Source: Candidatus Hodarchaeota archaeon
GTDB taxonomy: Archaea; Asgardarchaeota; Heimdallarchaeia; Hodarchaeales; Hodarchaeaceae
DNA length: 53,952 bases
Reading direction: 5' to 3'
Assembly: GCA_016839815.1 (NCBI GenBank)
Contig: JAEOTM010000183.1
Span: 1 to 53,952 of the forward strand
Part shown: in pieces, positions 24,809-32,768 of the stretch
How the letters are laid out: each line of letters begins with the position of its first letter
Numbering within the stretch: position 1 is the first letter of the stretch
The notes under the pieces: generated by a model
Told to the model about the DNA's origin: nothing
The model's input: only the letters and a program-made list of their open reading frames with translations
The model's database searches: none
Translations under genes and position numbers: made by a program

Positions 24809-25843
24809 ATGAGTACAAGTGAGAATCAAACCCAAATAAGTGACTTAAATCCCGAGCATGAGACGGATGAGACGGACTTCATATTAAGTGCGAGGAATTT
24901 AGTGAAATATTTCCCAATAACCAGTGGAATCATGTCTCGGGTCGTCGGTCATGTTCATGCAGTAGATGATGTTTCCTTTGATGTTCCCAGAGGGAAAACC
25001 ATTGGAGTCGTAGGTGAATCTGGATGTGGAAAAACAACACTTGGAAGAACAATTTTACGATTAAGTCAACCCACCTCTGGTGATGTTTTTTTTGAAGGAG
25101 ATAACATTGCTAAAATGAGTCTTAGGAAATATCGAAAATATCGTAGACAGATGCAAATCGTATTTCAAGACCCCTATGCAAGTCTTAATCCCAGAATGAT
25201 GGTTAAAAACATTTTAAGGGAACCTTTGCTCGTTCACAAGACCCTGCGTAAAAGACAGATTAATAATTACATTCTCAGAGTAATGAGAGAAGTGGGATTA
25301 GATCTTGAACATTTAAACCGATTCCCACATGAGTTCAGCGGTGGCCAGAGACAGCGGATTTGTATCGCTCGTGCATTAGTCCTGAATCCTCATTTTGTGG
25401 TATTGGATGAACCAACAGCTTCAGTTGATGTGTCGGTACAAGCTCGTGTCTTAAATTTGCTGAAACGTCTTCAGAAAATACGTAATTTGACGTATATGTT
25501 TATCTCTCATGATCTGTCAGTTGTTACTCATATGAGTGATATTGTTATGGTAATGTATCTTGGAAAGATCTTGGAAATTGGACCAAAACGAATTTTCACC
25601 TTGAAAGGATCTGAAGTTCACCCTTATACCTTAGCTCTTGGATCTGCATTACCGATTCCTGATCCTCTATACGAGAAAAAGCAGATCATTCTTCGTGGAG
25701 ATGTCCCTAATCCTGCGAATCCACCCCCAGGATGTCGTTTTCACACAAGATGTCCTGAAGCCAGGCAGATATGCACAGAAAAAGTACCTGAATTGGAAAA
25801 GACTGGATCGTTCCATTACATAGCCTGTCATTTCCGAGAATAA
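24809..25843 (+). CDS. Oligopeptide ABC transporter ATPase, DppF/OppF type
   Basis: The second ATPase of the operon has Walker A GESGCGKTT, Q-loop VFQDPYASLNPRM, signature FSGGQRQR, Walker B VVLDEPTASVD and switch ISHDLS. It has the C-terminal cysteine-rich extension PGCRFHTRCPEARQIC and the ending ACHF. RVVGHVHAVDDVSFDV is the typical OppF N-terminal loop. ATG 24809 is chosen; a GTG at 24800 that overlaps the DppD stop would add three residues. The close spacing points to translational coupling and an obligate heterodimer with DppD. Confidence 0.95.
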   Translation: MSTSENQTQISDLNPEHETDETDFILSARNLVKYFPITSGIMSRVVGHVHAVDDVSFDVPRGKTIGVVGESGCGKTTLGRTILRLSQPTSGDVFFEGDNIAKMSLRKYRKYRRQMQIVFQDPYASLNPRMMVKNILREPLLVHKTLRKRQINNYILRVMREVGLDLEHLNRFPHEFSGGQRQRICIARALVLNPHFVVLDEPTASVDVSVQARVLNLLKRLQKIRNLTYMFISHDLSVVTHMSDIVMVMYLGKILEIGPKRIFTLKGSEVHPYTLALGSALPIPDPLYEKKQIILRGDVPNPANPPPGCRFHTRCPEARQICTEKVPELEKTGSFHYIACHFRE

Positions 25844-25860
25844 TCAAAAGGGAAGAACAA

Positions 25861-26112
25861 ATGAGTACTGATAAAAAAGAGGAGCCTATTCTCCCAACAA
25901 ATGATCCTTTTCTTTCAGCTCCAATCCAATCCCAGTATCTAAGCCTCACATCGGAACATACAGAAAGTGATCTAGCAGGAACTCAACTCGACTTCAAAGA
26001 CTATATTGCACTGTTTATTGCCCTCATACAAACAGTTTTTCTTCCCTTACTTCTAATTATGGGGATTCTATTTCTTCTGTCTTTTATTTTCCATCAATTT
26101 CGAGCTACTTGA
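25861..26112 (+). CDS. Small single-helix membrane protein of the opp operon
   Basis: An 83-residue protein with an acidic, proline-containing N-terminal half and one C-terminal transmembrane helix (about 52-76, FIALIQTVFLPLLLIMGIL). It starts 17 bp after the DppF gene, so it is the last gene of the operon. No known family. It may be an accessory subunit that tethers the ATPases or stabilises the permeases; this is inferred only from position. Confidence 0.6.
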   Translation: MSTDKKEEPILPTNDPFLSAPIQSQYLSLTSEHTESDLAGTQLDFKDYIALFIALIQTVFLPLLLIMGILFLLSFIFHQFRAT

Positions 26113-26154
26113 AAGAAAGAATCCTCATTCTTCATATTTCACTTTATTTGTTAC

Positions 26155-27237
26155 TTAATTCCGAATTCTTGGATCTATCAATCCATACAAGATATCAACA
26201 GCTAGATTAACAAGAACATAAATGAGGGTTGAAAAGACCACAAAACCGTTGATCGTTGGCATATCAAGACTTTTAACTCCAGCCAGCATGAGACTTCCTA
26301 ATCCAGGCCAGTCATATACAATTTCAACGAATATGACCCCCGTTAATAAGTTGGCAAATACAATACTTACAATAGTCGTTACCTGTGCAGCAGCATTCTT
26401 GAGGGCATGACGATAGATTATTATTTTTTCTGGTAACCCCTTTGCTCTTGCCAAGAGAATATAATCCTCTTTTAAAACTTCCACCATGGCATTTCTTGTC
26501 ATTCTAGAGATTATCAGAATTTGAGAAAAAGCGATAATAAGTGCTGGTGTAATTAAATGAAAAAATGCGTCAATAAATAAGAGGAGATCAGGTGCAAGGA
26601 GACTATCTATCATAAGGAATCCTGTTGTAGGTAATAAACCGAAAAGAATACGATTAGGGTACGTTAATTCCCAGATATTGTATCTGAAATGGTATGGGGC
26701 CCAATTCATTATAAAGGAGTCTTTAGATGTTAGTGCTATCGTAAAAAATACCTGAATTATCAGGTATTGTACAATTATAGCAAGTAGAAATGAGGGGATG
26801 GACATCCCAGTTATTGATACTCCTTTCAATAAAATGTTTACTTTTGGTCGCTTCTCTGTTGCTGTGTATACTCCTGCTGGGACACCTATTATTACCGTAA
26901 TGATCATTGCAGTCAAACCTAATTCTATGGTTGCAGGAAAAGCATTTTGAAGATGTTTGAGAACTGGAACTTCTCTTCCCCCTATATAGCTATTTCCCCA
27001 GTCTCCTTTTAACAGGTTAAGTATGTAATCTAGAAATCTAACTGGCCAAGGTCTATTTAATCCATATCTTTCCCTCAATTCGGCTTCGAGTTCTTCTGTT
27101 AATACCGTATTCGGAGTGACATAGGCTGCAAGAGGATCTCCCGCAATATCGCTTAGGAACCATGTAATAAAACTAATTCCGAATAACATCGGTAGAAGAA
27201 AAATAATGCGTTTTATTAGGTAGCTTCTGTACCTCAT
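26155..27237 (-). CDS. Second DppB/OppB-type permease
   Basis: The 360-residue protein closely parallels the first permease: RYRSYLIKRIIFLLPMLFGI at the N-terminus, ERYGLNRPWPVRFLDYILNL, GDWGNSYIGG, the EAA loop LARAKGLPEKIIIYRHALKN and the end VDILYGLIDPRIRN. It is clearly a paralogue and carries the same kind of insertion between helices 3 and 4. It is encoded on the minus strand, convergent with the plus-strand operon, 172 bp downstream of the substrate-binding protein gene. No second DppC is present in the window. It might pair with the FG-GAP permease or with a partner elsewhere. Confidence 0.93.
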   Translation of the reverse strand: MRYRSYLIKRIIFLLPMLFGISFITWFLSDIAGDPLAAYVTPNTVLTEELEAELRERYGLNRPWPVRFLDYILNLLKGDWGNSYIGGREVPVLKHLQNAFPATIELGLTAMIITVIIGVPAGVYTATEKRPKVNILLKGVSITGMSIPSFLLAIIVQYLIIQVFFTIALTSKDSFIMNWAPYHFRYNIWELTYPNRILFGLLPTTGFLMIDSLLAPDLLLFIDAFFHLITPALIIAFSQILIISRMTRNAMVEVLKEDYILLARAKGLPEKIIIYRHALKNAAAQVTTIVSIVFANLLTGVIFVEIVYDWPGLGSLMLAGVKSLDMPTINGFVVFSTLIYVLVNLAVDILYGLIDPRIRN

Positions 27238-27409
27238 TACTGATTGGGTAGGTTACTTCCTTTAAATCTTTTTTCGTATAGACAGAATAAACCTCTTTGG
27301 ATTTATAGGATTAAAAATTAAAAATTCACCAAAAAGAAAAATTAAGATAGATGGTTTATACAAAATTGATCTTAAATTAAAGAGAAAAAAAGAAAAAGAG
27401 GTAGAAGAC

Positions 27410-29629
27410 TTAACGTCTTCTCTTACGATAGAAAATAGCCATTACCGAAGCTGCAATTAAGAATGCTGCAAATTCGAATCCAGGTCCACCGTCATCGGTA
27501 GGTTCGTCAGTTGTCGTTGGTTCTGGTTCAGTTTCTGTTCCCGTGGGGGTGGTGTCAGGTTCAGTGGTGGTAGTGGTGGTTTCAGGTTCGACGAATTCGT
27601 ATTTCTCTAATCGCTCCCAGGGTTGATATTCGTTTCTCATGGGGTTGGTAACACTTTCGTAGTCACCTTGGATCCAGTCTTTCCGAACGCCAAGACCATA
27701 TCCTTGGTACAGTGGCATGAATGGATAGTCTAATGAGGCATTCCTTTCAATGTCAAAGTACAATTGTTCACGAACTGCTTGATCTGGTTCAGCTTTAGCG
27801 TCATCAATCATCTGGTTAACAACGGGATTTGTGTAGTTAGTTTGGCCAGCGAAGTATGTTTTGTAGAATGGATCAACATAGTTGTCAGGGTCTGCGTAAT
27901 CAGGTGCCCATCCAATTAAGAATGCTGGGAGGTCCAGTTTAATGGATAAGTATGTAGGCCAGCTAATTTCTCTGATGCTGATACTAATTCCGACATTCAT
28001 TCCTTCAATAGCACTTTCTAACAAGAGCGCAGCAGCTCGACGGACGGTATTACCTTCGTTGAAAGCAATAGTAATTGCGCCTTTCCAGCCTAGTGTTTCA
28101 AAGAGGGATTTTGCACCATCGGGATCGAATACGGGTTGATAACCATCATCGATCAAAGTGTCTAAATGGCCCATAAGACCCTCAGGAATACATCCTTGAG
28201 GAATTATACCAAATCCATTCAATACTTCAGCAATGTAAGCTTCACCATCTAAGGATTTAATAAAGGCTTGACGGAATAAATAGTTCGCAAATGGATTGTT
28301 ATGAACTGCTCTATCATCGGAGAAGGGGGGATTTCCAACTGCTTCACTCCATGCATAAGGATACCAATCACTGGCATTATATGTGGAAAACGATGCTTCT
28401 TCCATCCATTCAGAATCTATGACATCTTTTTGATTCATACCCAAAAACATAACAGTCAATCCAGGATTTTGGTTTACAGTAACACCATCAATGATGGGGT
28501 CAAGAGTACCATCAGCAAGGAAAGCGTCTATATCTATGATTTCGGGGGCAAGTTCAGTCATTCCAGAGGCAAAATCAGTTTCACCTAGTTGTAAATCAAG
28601 TAAACGGGTGGTTGGTACATTGACTGTCTTGATCAAGACAGTATCTACGGCATTTGGCCATGTGCTACCACCTTGTCCACTGACGAAACCTTCCCAAAGT
28701 TCATTCTTTTCTAGCTTGATTGCTTGACCAAATTGGGTTTCAGATGGAACGAGGTAGTAAGGTCCACTTCCACAACCAGATAGGGTCATAGCTTCATGAC
28801 GATAAGAACTATCAACACCAGTGGAGGGAACAACACCAGAGTCTAGGGGATCCCATGCTGGGTCGAAACCAAGCTTGTCAACCATAATTTCAGTGACGTT
28901 CTCGCCAACGAACCAATCGTTAAAGGAAAATTGACCTGAGGTATTATCTGCTAGAGTTCCTGTTCCTGAATCCTGTGTATAGGATGCTGGTGCATTTTCT
29001 GCAATCCATACAGGGTTCACAACGACACCTGCATTAAATGCAAAGATGGTAACTGCAGCTGCATAAGCAAATTCAAGATTAACTCGAACTAAATCATCAG
29101 CAAGTACTTCTACACCGCCAGCAGCAATGTAATCTTGTGCTTCAGATATATTGAGGTCTTGAGCGGAATTGGCACCTGAAATCAGACCATCTAACATCCA
29201 ACCATATCCACTTGGATCGGCCATAATGTTTGTACGATCAATGGAGTATTTTACGTGCCATGCATTGATTTCAATGCCTGTTGATGCTCCTGTTTCTGGG
29301 AGAACGAAATAGTGACCTGGTTCAATTGTGAAGTTGATTGATTGTCCGTCAGGGGCGACAGCCCAGCTTGACGCGACTTCACCTTGAAGATCACTAGGAT
29401 TATGACCGTATGTAATCAAAAATTCATACATACCATCAACTATTCCACCACCAAAGGTTTCATAGCTGCTGCCTGGGTCAAGTGTTTGTGGTTCGGAAAT
29501 TGTTTCGATAATCAATGTATCAGGATAATTGACTTGTGAAACACTTGCAACCACTGGACTTGCGGCATTTGCTAAGAAAACTAAGGTAGTGAAAAACGCA
29601 TAAAGCGTAATTTTACTTTTTAGTTTCAT
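27410..29629 (-). CDS. Extracellular solute-binding protein, family 5, with C-terminal membrane anchor
   Basis: The 739-residue protein has a signal peptide (about 1-28, ending VVASV), then the SBP family 5 body for peptides, nickel or sugars (IIETISEPQTLDPGSS near the start and FLIGWAPDYADPDNYVDPFY late in the chain). A Thr/Pro/Glu-rich stalk (about 685-712) follows, then GGPGFEFAAFLIAASVMAIF and a basic RKRRR end. This tripartite C-terminus resembles the PGF-CTERM and other archaeosortase-type sorting signals, or could be a simple anchor. It supplies substrate to the adjacent B/C/D/F transporter. Confidence 0.93.
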   Translation of the reverse strand: MKLKSKITLYAFFTTLVFLANAASPVVASVSQVNYPDTLIIETISEPQTLDPGSSYETFGGGIVDGMYEFLITYGHNPSDLQGEVASSWAVAPDGQSINFTIEPGHYFVLPETGASTGIEINAWHVKYSIDRTNIMADPSGYGWMLDGLISGANSAQDLNISEAQDYIAAGGVEVLADDLVRVNLEFAYAAAVTIFAFNAGVVVNPVWIAENAPASYTQDSGTGTLADNTSGQFSFNDWFVGENVTEIMVDKLGFDPAWDPLDSGVVPSTGVDSSYRHEAMTLSGCGSGPYYLVPSETQFGQAIKLEKNELWEGFVSGQGGSTWPNAVDTVLIKTVNVPTTRLLDLQLGETDFASGMTELAPEIIDIDAFLADGTLDPIIDGVTVNQNPGLTVMFLGMNQKDVIDSEWMEEASFSTYNASDWYPYAWSEAVGNPPFSDDRAVHNNPFANYLFRQAFIKSLDGEAYIAEVLNGFGIIPQGCIPEGLMGHLDTLIDDGYQPVFDPDGAKSLFETLGWKGAITIAFNEGNTVRRAAALLLESAIEGMNVGISISIREISWPTYLSIKLDLPAFLIGWAPDYADPDNYVDPFYKTYFAGQTNYTNPVVNQMIDDAKAEPDQAVREQLYFDIERNASLDYPFMPLYQGYGLGVRKDWIQGDYESVTNPMRNEYQPWERLEKYEFVEPETTTTTTEPDTTPTGTETEPEPTTTDEPTDDGGPGFEFAAFLIAASVMAIFYRKRRR

Positions 29630-30294
29630 TTTGTGAGTACACCTACAAAATATTTCTTTGTATCTTTTAGATATAACCTTGTATTCCTGAAAAGTGTTAA
29701 TTAGACTGCCAGATTATAAATTAAGTATAATATAACAGTGGCTATTGAATAGAATCAAGGTGATACGGGAGTTTATTCCAAAGCAAATCTATAGTTTTTA
29801 GTTTAAATAGATTATGACTGGTGAAGTTCTCAGTTATGACATTCCAATTACACCTAGATAGTATAATGGAATAGTAATTTATTTCATTAGAGGGGTCTAA
29901 TTGAGGATTCTTACGCTAAATGAGGAACTTGATTTAAATAGATGTCCCTTATTTATATTATATAAGTGATTAACTTTGTACTAGATGGGATAATCCATTT
30001 ACTAGGAAACTGGATTAAACTTCATGTTTTAGAATAGATGTTGACCTAGTTCATTTGGTTCATCAAATAAATCATAATTAACTGAGTACGTATTAGTGGA
30101 ATTAGGCAGATTGATTTGTTTCTTTCTCGAAGAAAATATCCCCCTATTATTCTGACTTAAGGTTTTCATGTAATACAAATTGCACTTCCCAGAAAAATTA
30201 AATATAACAAAAATTATAACTCCATTCGGATTTATAAGACATTTACCGTGATTATAAGAAAAACTATGATCTCTCTGCTCATCTTATTTACTTA
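29630..30294. other. 665-bp intergenic stretch with no gene
   Basis: The interval between the binding-protein gene and the small membrane protein gene is AT-rich with many in-frame stops on both strands. It contains a likely promoter for the binding protein near 29669-29677 and otherwise no frame, tRNA, palindrome or repeat that I could support. It is the longest empty stretch of the window, so a non-coding RNA is possible but not shown. Confidence 0.5.
29669..29677 (-). promoter_or_regulatory. TATA-like box for the substrate-binding protein gene
   Basis: On the minus strand TTATATCTA lies about 45 bp before ATG 29629. AGGTG follows near 29644-29640 as a ribosome-binding site, giving a leader of about 18-20 nt. 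Confidence 0.4.
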
Positions 30295-30306
30295 ATGGTG
30301 AAAAAT

Positions 30307-30570
30307 ATGCAAATTTCAAAGAAAAATGAACGTTTAATAGTCCAAATTTCCGTTATACTTGCTATACCGATTATCATACTTGCATTAGTATTCTTCTTAG
30401 CTGTTGGAATCCATCAAGACAAAGCAGATTATTATTACAATGGAGGAAGGGTCGCTCTTGCTCAATACTATTCTAATCGAGCGGATGAGGCATTTCTCTA
30501 CAGCATAATATGTGCAGGATTCGCATTTATCTTTCTTAGCACGGCTGTCTTTCTCAAGCGTAGATATTAA
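30307..30570 (+). CDS. Small two-helix membrane protein
   Basis: About 87 residues with two hydrophobic helices (LIVQISVILAIPIIILALVF near the start and FLYSIICAGFAFIFLST near the end) joined by a charged loop with KADYYYNGGRVAL. Both termini are basic, so both should be inside. GGTGA 5 nt before ATG 30307 supports this start; ATG 30295 is also possible. No family. It lies between the binding protein and the third ATPase gene, with 161 bp to the latter. Confidence 0.5.
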   Translation: MQISKKNERLIVQISVILAIPIIILALVFFLAVGIHQDKADYYYNGGRVALAQYYSNRADEAFLYSIICAGFAFIFLSTAVFLKRRY

Positions 30571-30731
30571 TTCGCATAAACCTAAGGATAATTGAGTTAA
30601 TCAAAGAGAAAACGTAAAAACGGTTTTCTCTTAAATACATTTCAGATTGCAGGGAAATTTATCTCTACCGTATAATCTACCAATAGTGTTGCATCTTCAA
30701 AGTCGTACATCTTATTTGAGGGCTTTCTCTC

Positions 30732-31895
30732 ATGAGTTTCCAATTGAATAACGACATAATTTTAAAAATAAATGATTTAAAATGCTATTATCAATTGAAG
30801 GGGTTTGATTTAACACAAGGATTAGATGCAAAAATTATGGAAATGCTCCAATATCGTCCATCGTTCGAACCTAAGCCCCTCGAGAAACAAGCAATTGAAA
30901 ACTACTGGTCTTTTGGGCGTGAAAAACGAGAACATGATGGAATTGACTATACTTATGAATTGGAACAACTTGTGATTAAAGCTGTTGATGGTACCTCACT
31001 TTCTCTTCATAGAGGTGAATCTATAGGTTTGATAGGTGAGACTGGCTGCGGGAAATCAACCCTGCTTACAGCAATTCTCCAGCTCTTTGCTGATTACCTT
31101 TCACATAAAGAAGGAGAAATCCTTTATTATCCCCCTGACGGCTTAAATCCGATCAATCTTTTATCCCTAAATAATGTAGAAATGAATAATTTGAGAGGAC
31201 TAGTATTTGGTTATATTCCTCAATTACCCAAAGAATCCTTGAATCCGTGGCTAACCATTGGTTTTCAGTCCGGAGAAATTCTTTTAGAGCGACTTTCCTT
31301 AAGACAAGAGACCATTAAAGAGAGAGTCTATGAATATCTGGGAAAAGTAGCTCTTCCTGCGCCTAAAACTAATTATAAAAAATATGTTGATAGTTTGAGT
31401 CATGGACAGGCTCAGCGTGTGTGTATTTCAATGGCTTTGATTGCAGATCCAGAAATTCTCCTAGCAGATGAACCTCTCGCATCACTGGATGCTGTAAATC
31501 AAGCAATAATAATAGACTTAATTCATTCCCTAAAGAAAGACCTAGGTGGCTCTTATATTTTTGCCACTCATAATATTGGAGCAGCAACTCGTCTTGCAGA
31601 TACAATAGCTGTGATGTATGGTGGAGAAGTTGTAGAAATTTGTTCTGTCTCAAAATTTCTGAGTAATCCACTTCATCCTTATTCACAGTGTCTGTTAAAC
31701 GCGTTACCGTGGTATGCTGTAGCAAAAGATGGTCTTTTAGAAGAAATCCCTGGAAAAACTCCAAAGCCAAATGACTGGCCTAGTGGGTGTAAATTCAATC
31801 CCAGATGTAGATATGTAATGGACAAATGTAAATCCCAAAAACCACCTCGGATTTTTACCGAAGATACTTGTGTGGGATGCTTTCTTTACGAATAA
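30732..31895 (+). CDS. Third OppD-like ABC ATPase, divergent, with an N-terminal insertion
   Basis: The 387-residue protein has Walker A GETGCGKST, Q-loop YIPQLPKESLNPW, Walker B ILLADEPLASLD, switch ATHNIG and the C-terminal cysteines (SGCKFNPRCRYVMDKC, then CVGCF) of the OppD/DppF family. It differs in two ways. About 50 residues (FDLTQGLDAKIMEMLQYRPS and following) are inserted between the first strand and the A-loop region, and the signature reads LSHGQAQR rather than LSGGQ. It may replace DppD or DppF in an alternative transporter with the second permease B. It is a single plus-strand gene, convergent with the gene that ends at 31907. Confidence 0.88.
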   Translation: MSFQLNNDIILKINDLKCYYQLKGFDLTQGLDAKIMEMLQYRPSFEPKPLEKQAIENYWSFGREKREHDGIDYTYELEQLVIKAVDGTSLSLHRGESIGLIGETGCGKSTLLTAILQLFADYLSHKEGEILYYPPDGLNPINLLSLNNVEMNNLRGLVFGYIPQLPKESLNPWLTIGFQSGEILLERLSLRQETIKERVYEYLGKVALPAPKTNYKKYVDSLSHGQAQRVCISMALIADPEILLADEPLASLDAVNQAIIIDLIHSLKKDLGGSYIFATHNIGAATRLADTIAVMYGGEVVEICSVSKFLSNPLHPYSQCLLNALPWYAVAKDGLLEEIPGKTPKPNDWPSGCKFNPRCRYVMDKCKSQKPPRIFTEDTCVGCFLYE

Positions 31896-31906
31896 ATTCT
31901 TAAACC

Positions 31907-32632
31907 TTATACCTTTGGCAAATCATAATATGTTTGGATTTCTCTTACCCATTCTGAGAAAGATTGTTGATTCGAACATATTTTGTCTACAGTGACTCGA
32001 TATTCCTCCGCAGCAACTTGTGTGGGAATAAATATATAATTCTCTTTTACTTCCCTTGAGGACTGCATTCTAATCATTGGAGCTTCTAATTTGGTTACGG
32101 AATCTGCACACGCTAATTCTAACGCCAATAGATTTAAGAATTCTCTGGCAATAATATCAGGAAAACCGTATTTTCCCATTTTCTCTTGAGGTTTTATTCC
32201 TAGTAACACTAAACTCCACTCCAGGATCCATTGCTCATCTAAATGCCAATATTCAAAAAATTCTTTTCTTTCTGCTCTTATTTCAGATAAAACGACAAAA
32301 TATCTGATCATACATTCCCTCACACTTTTCATTAATTCCAAGCCAGGCCTATCATAAAGATAATTAAATCGAGCTCGTTCTTTACTAAGAATGACCATTA
32401 GTTTTATTATCTCTTCTAATTCTTTATCCGATGAAATCGGAATATACTGGGCCATCTTTTCTAACCACACAACCATTCCCTCAATATCTAAGCTAGAATT
32501 AGGAAATTTAGCGAATGAACGCCGTACATTTTGCTCATCGATAATTTTGCTTGTTTCTTTACTATCTGGAAATTTATTCCTTCTCTGTACTAGATCTTTA
32601 ACATTCCACTCTAAATGACCTCTTTGTTCCAT
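31907..32632 (-). CDS. Helical protein of unknown function
   Basis: From ATG 32632, which has a GAGGTG site 6 nt upstream, the protein has 241 residues. It is mainly helical, with charged N-terminal part (EWNVKDLVQRRNKFPDSKET) and a hydrophobic helical core (IIAREFLNLLALELACAD). No transmembrane segment, motif or family is recognised. ATG 32653 would add seven residues. It stands alone between an ATPase and an FtsX-like permease. Confidence 0.5.
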   Translation of the reverse strand: MEQRGHLEWNVKDLVQRRNKFPDSKETSKIIDEQNVRRSFAKFPNSSLDIEGMVVWLEKMAQYIPISSDKELEEIIKLMVILSKERARFNYLYDRPGLELMKSVRECMIRYFVVLSEIRAERKEFFEYWHLDEQWILEWSLVLLGIKPQEKMGKYGFPDIIAREFLNLLALELACADSVTKLEAPMIRMQSSREVKENYIFIPTQVAAEEYRVTVDKICSNQQSFSEWVREIQTYYDLPKV

Positions 32633-32768
32633 CACATACACCTCTAATATCAAGTATTGTTAATTGATGAATATTAATAACTATTACTTTGGATTGGGAC
32701 ATCATTTCATAAAAGTTTGCGAAGAGTCTAACTGCATCTTTAATCTACCAAGCTCTGGTTGATTCCGC

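Noticed and set aside
27410..27590. Low-complexity Thr/Pro/Glu-coding stretch as a possible DNA repeat or assembly error
   Set aside because: It codes in frame for a stalk that is normal between a binding-protein body and a C-terminal anchor.
29630..30294. Possible non-coding RNA or lost gene in the longest gap
   Set aside because: No stable hairpin, no protein-like frame and no tRNA-like fold were found; only AT-rich sequence with a promoter at one end.
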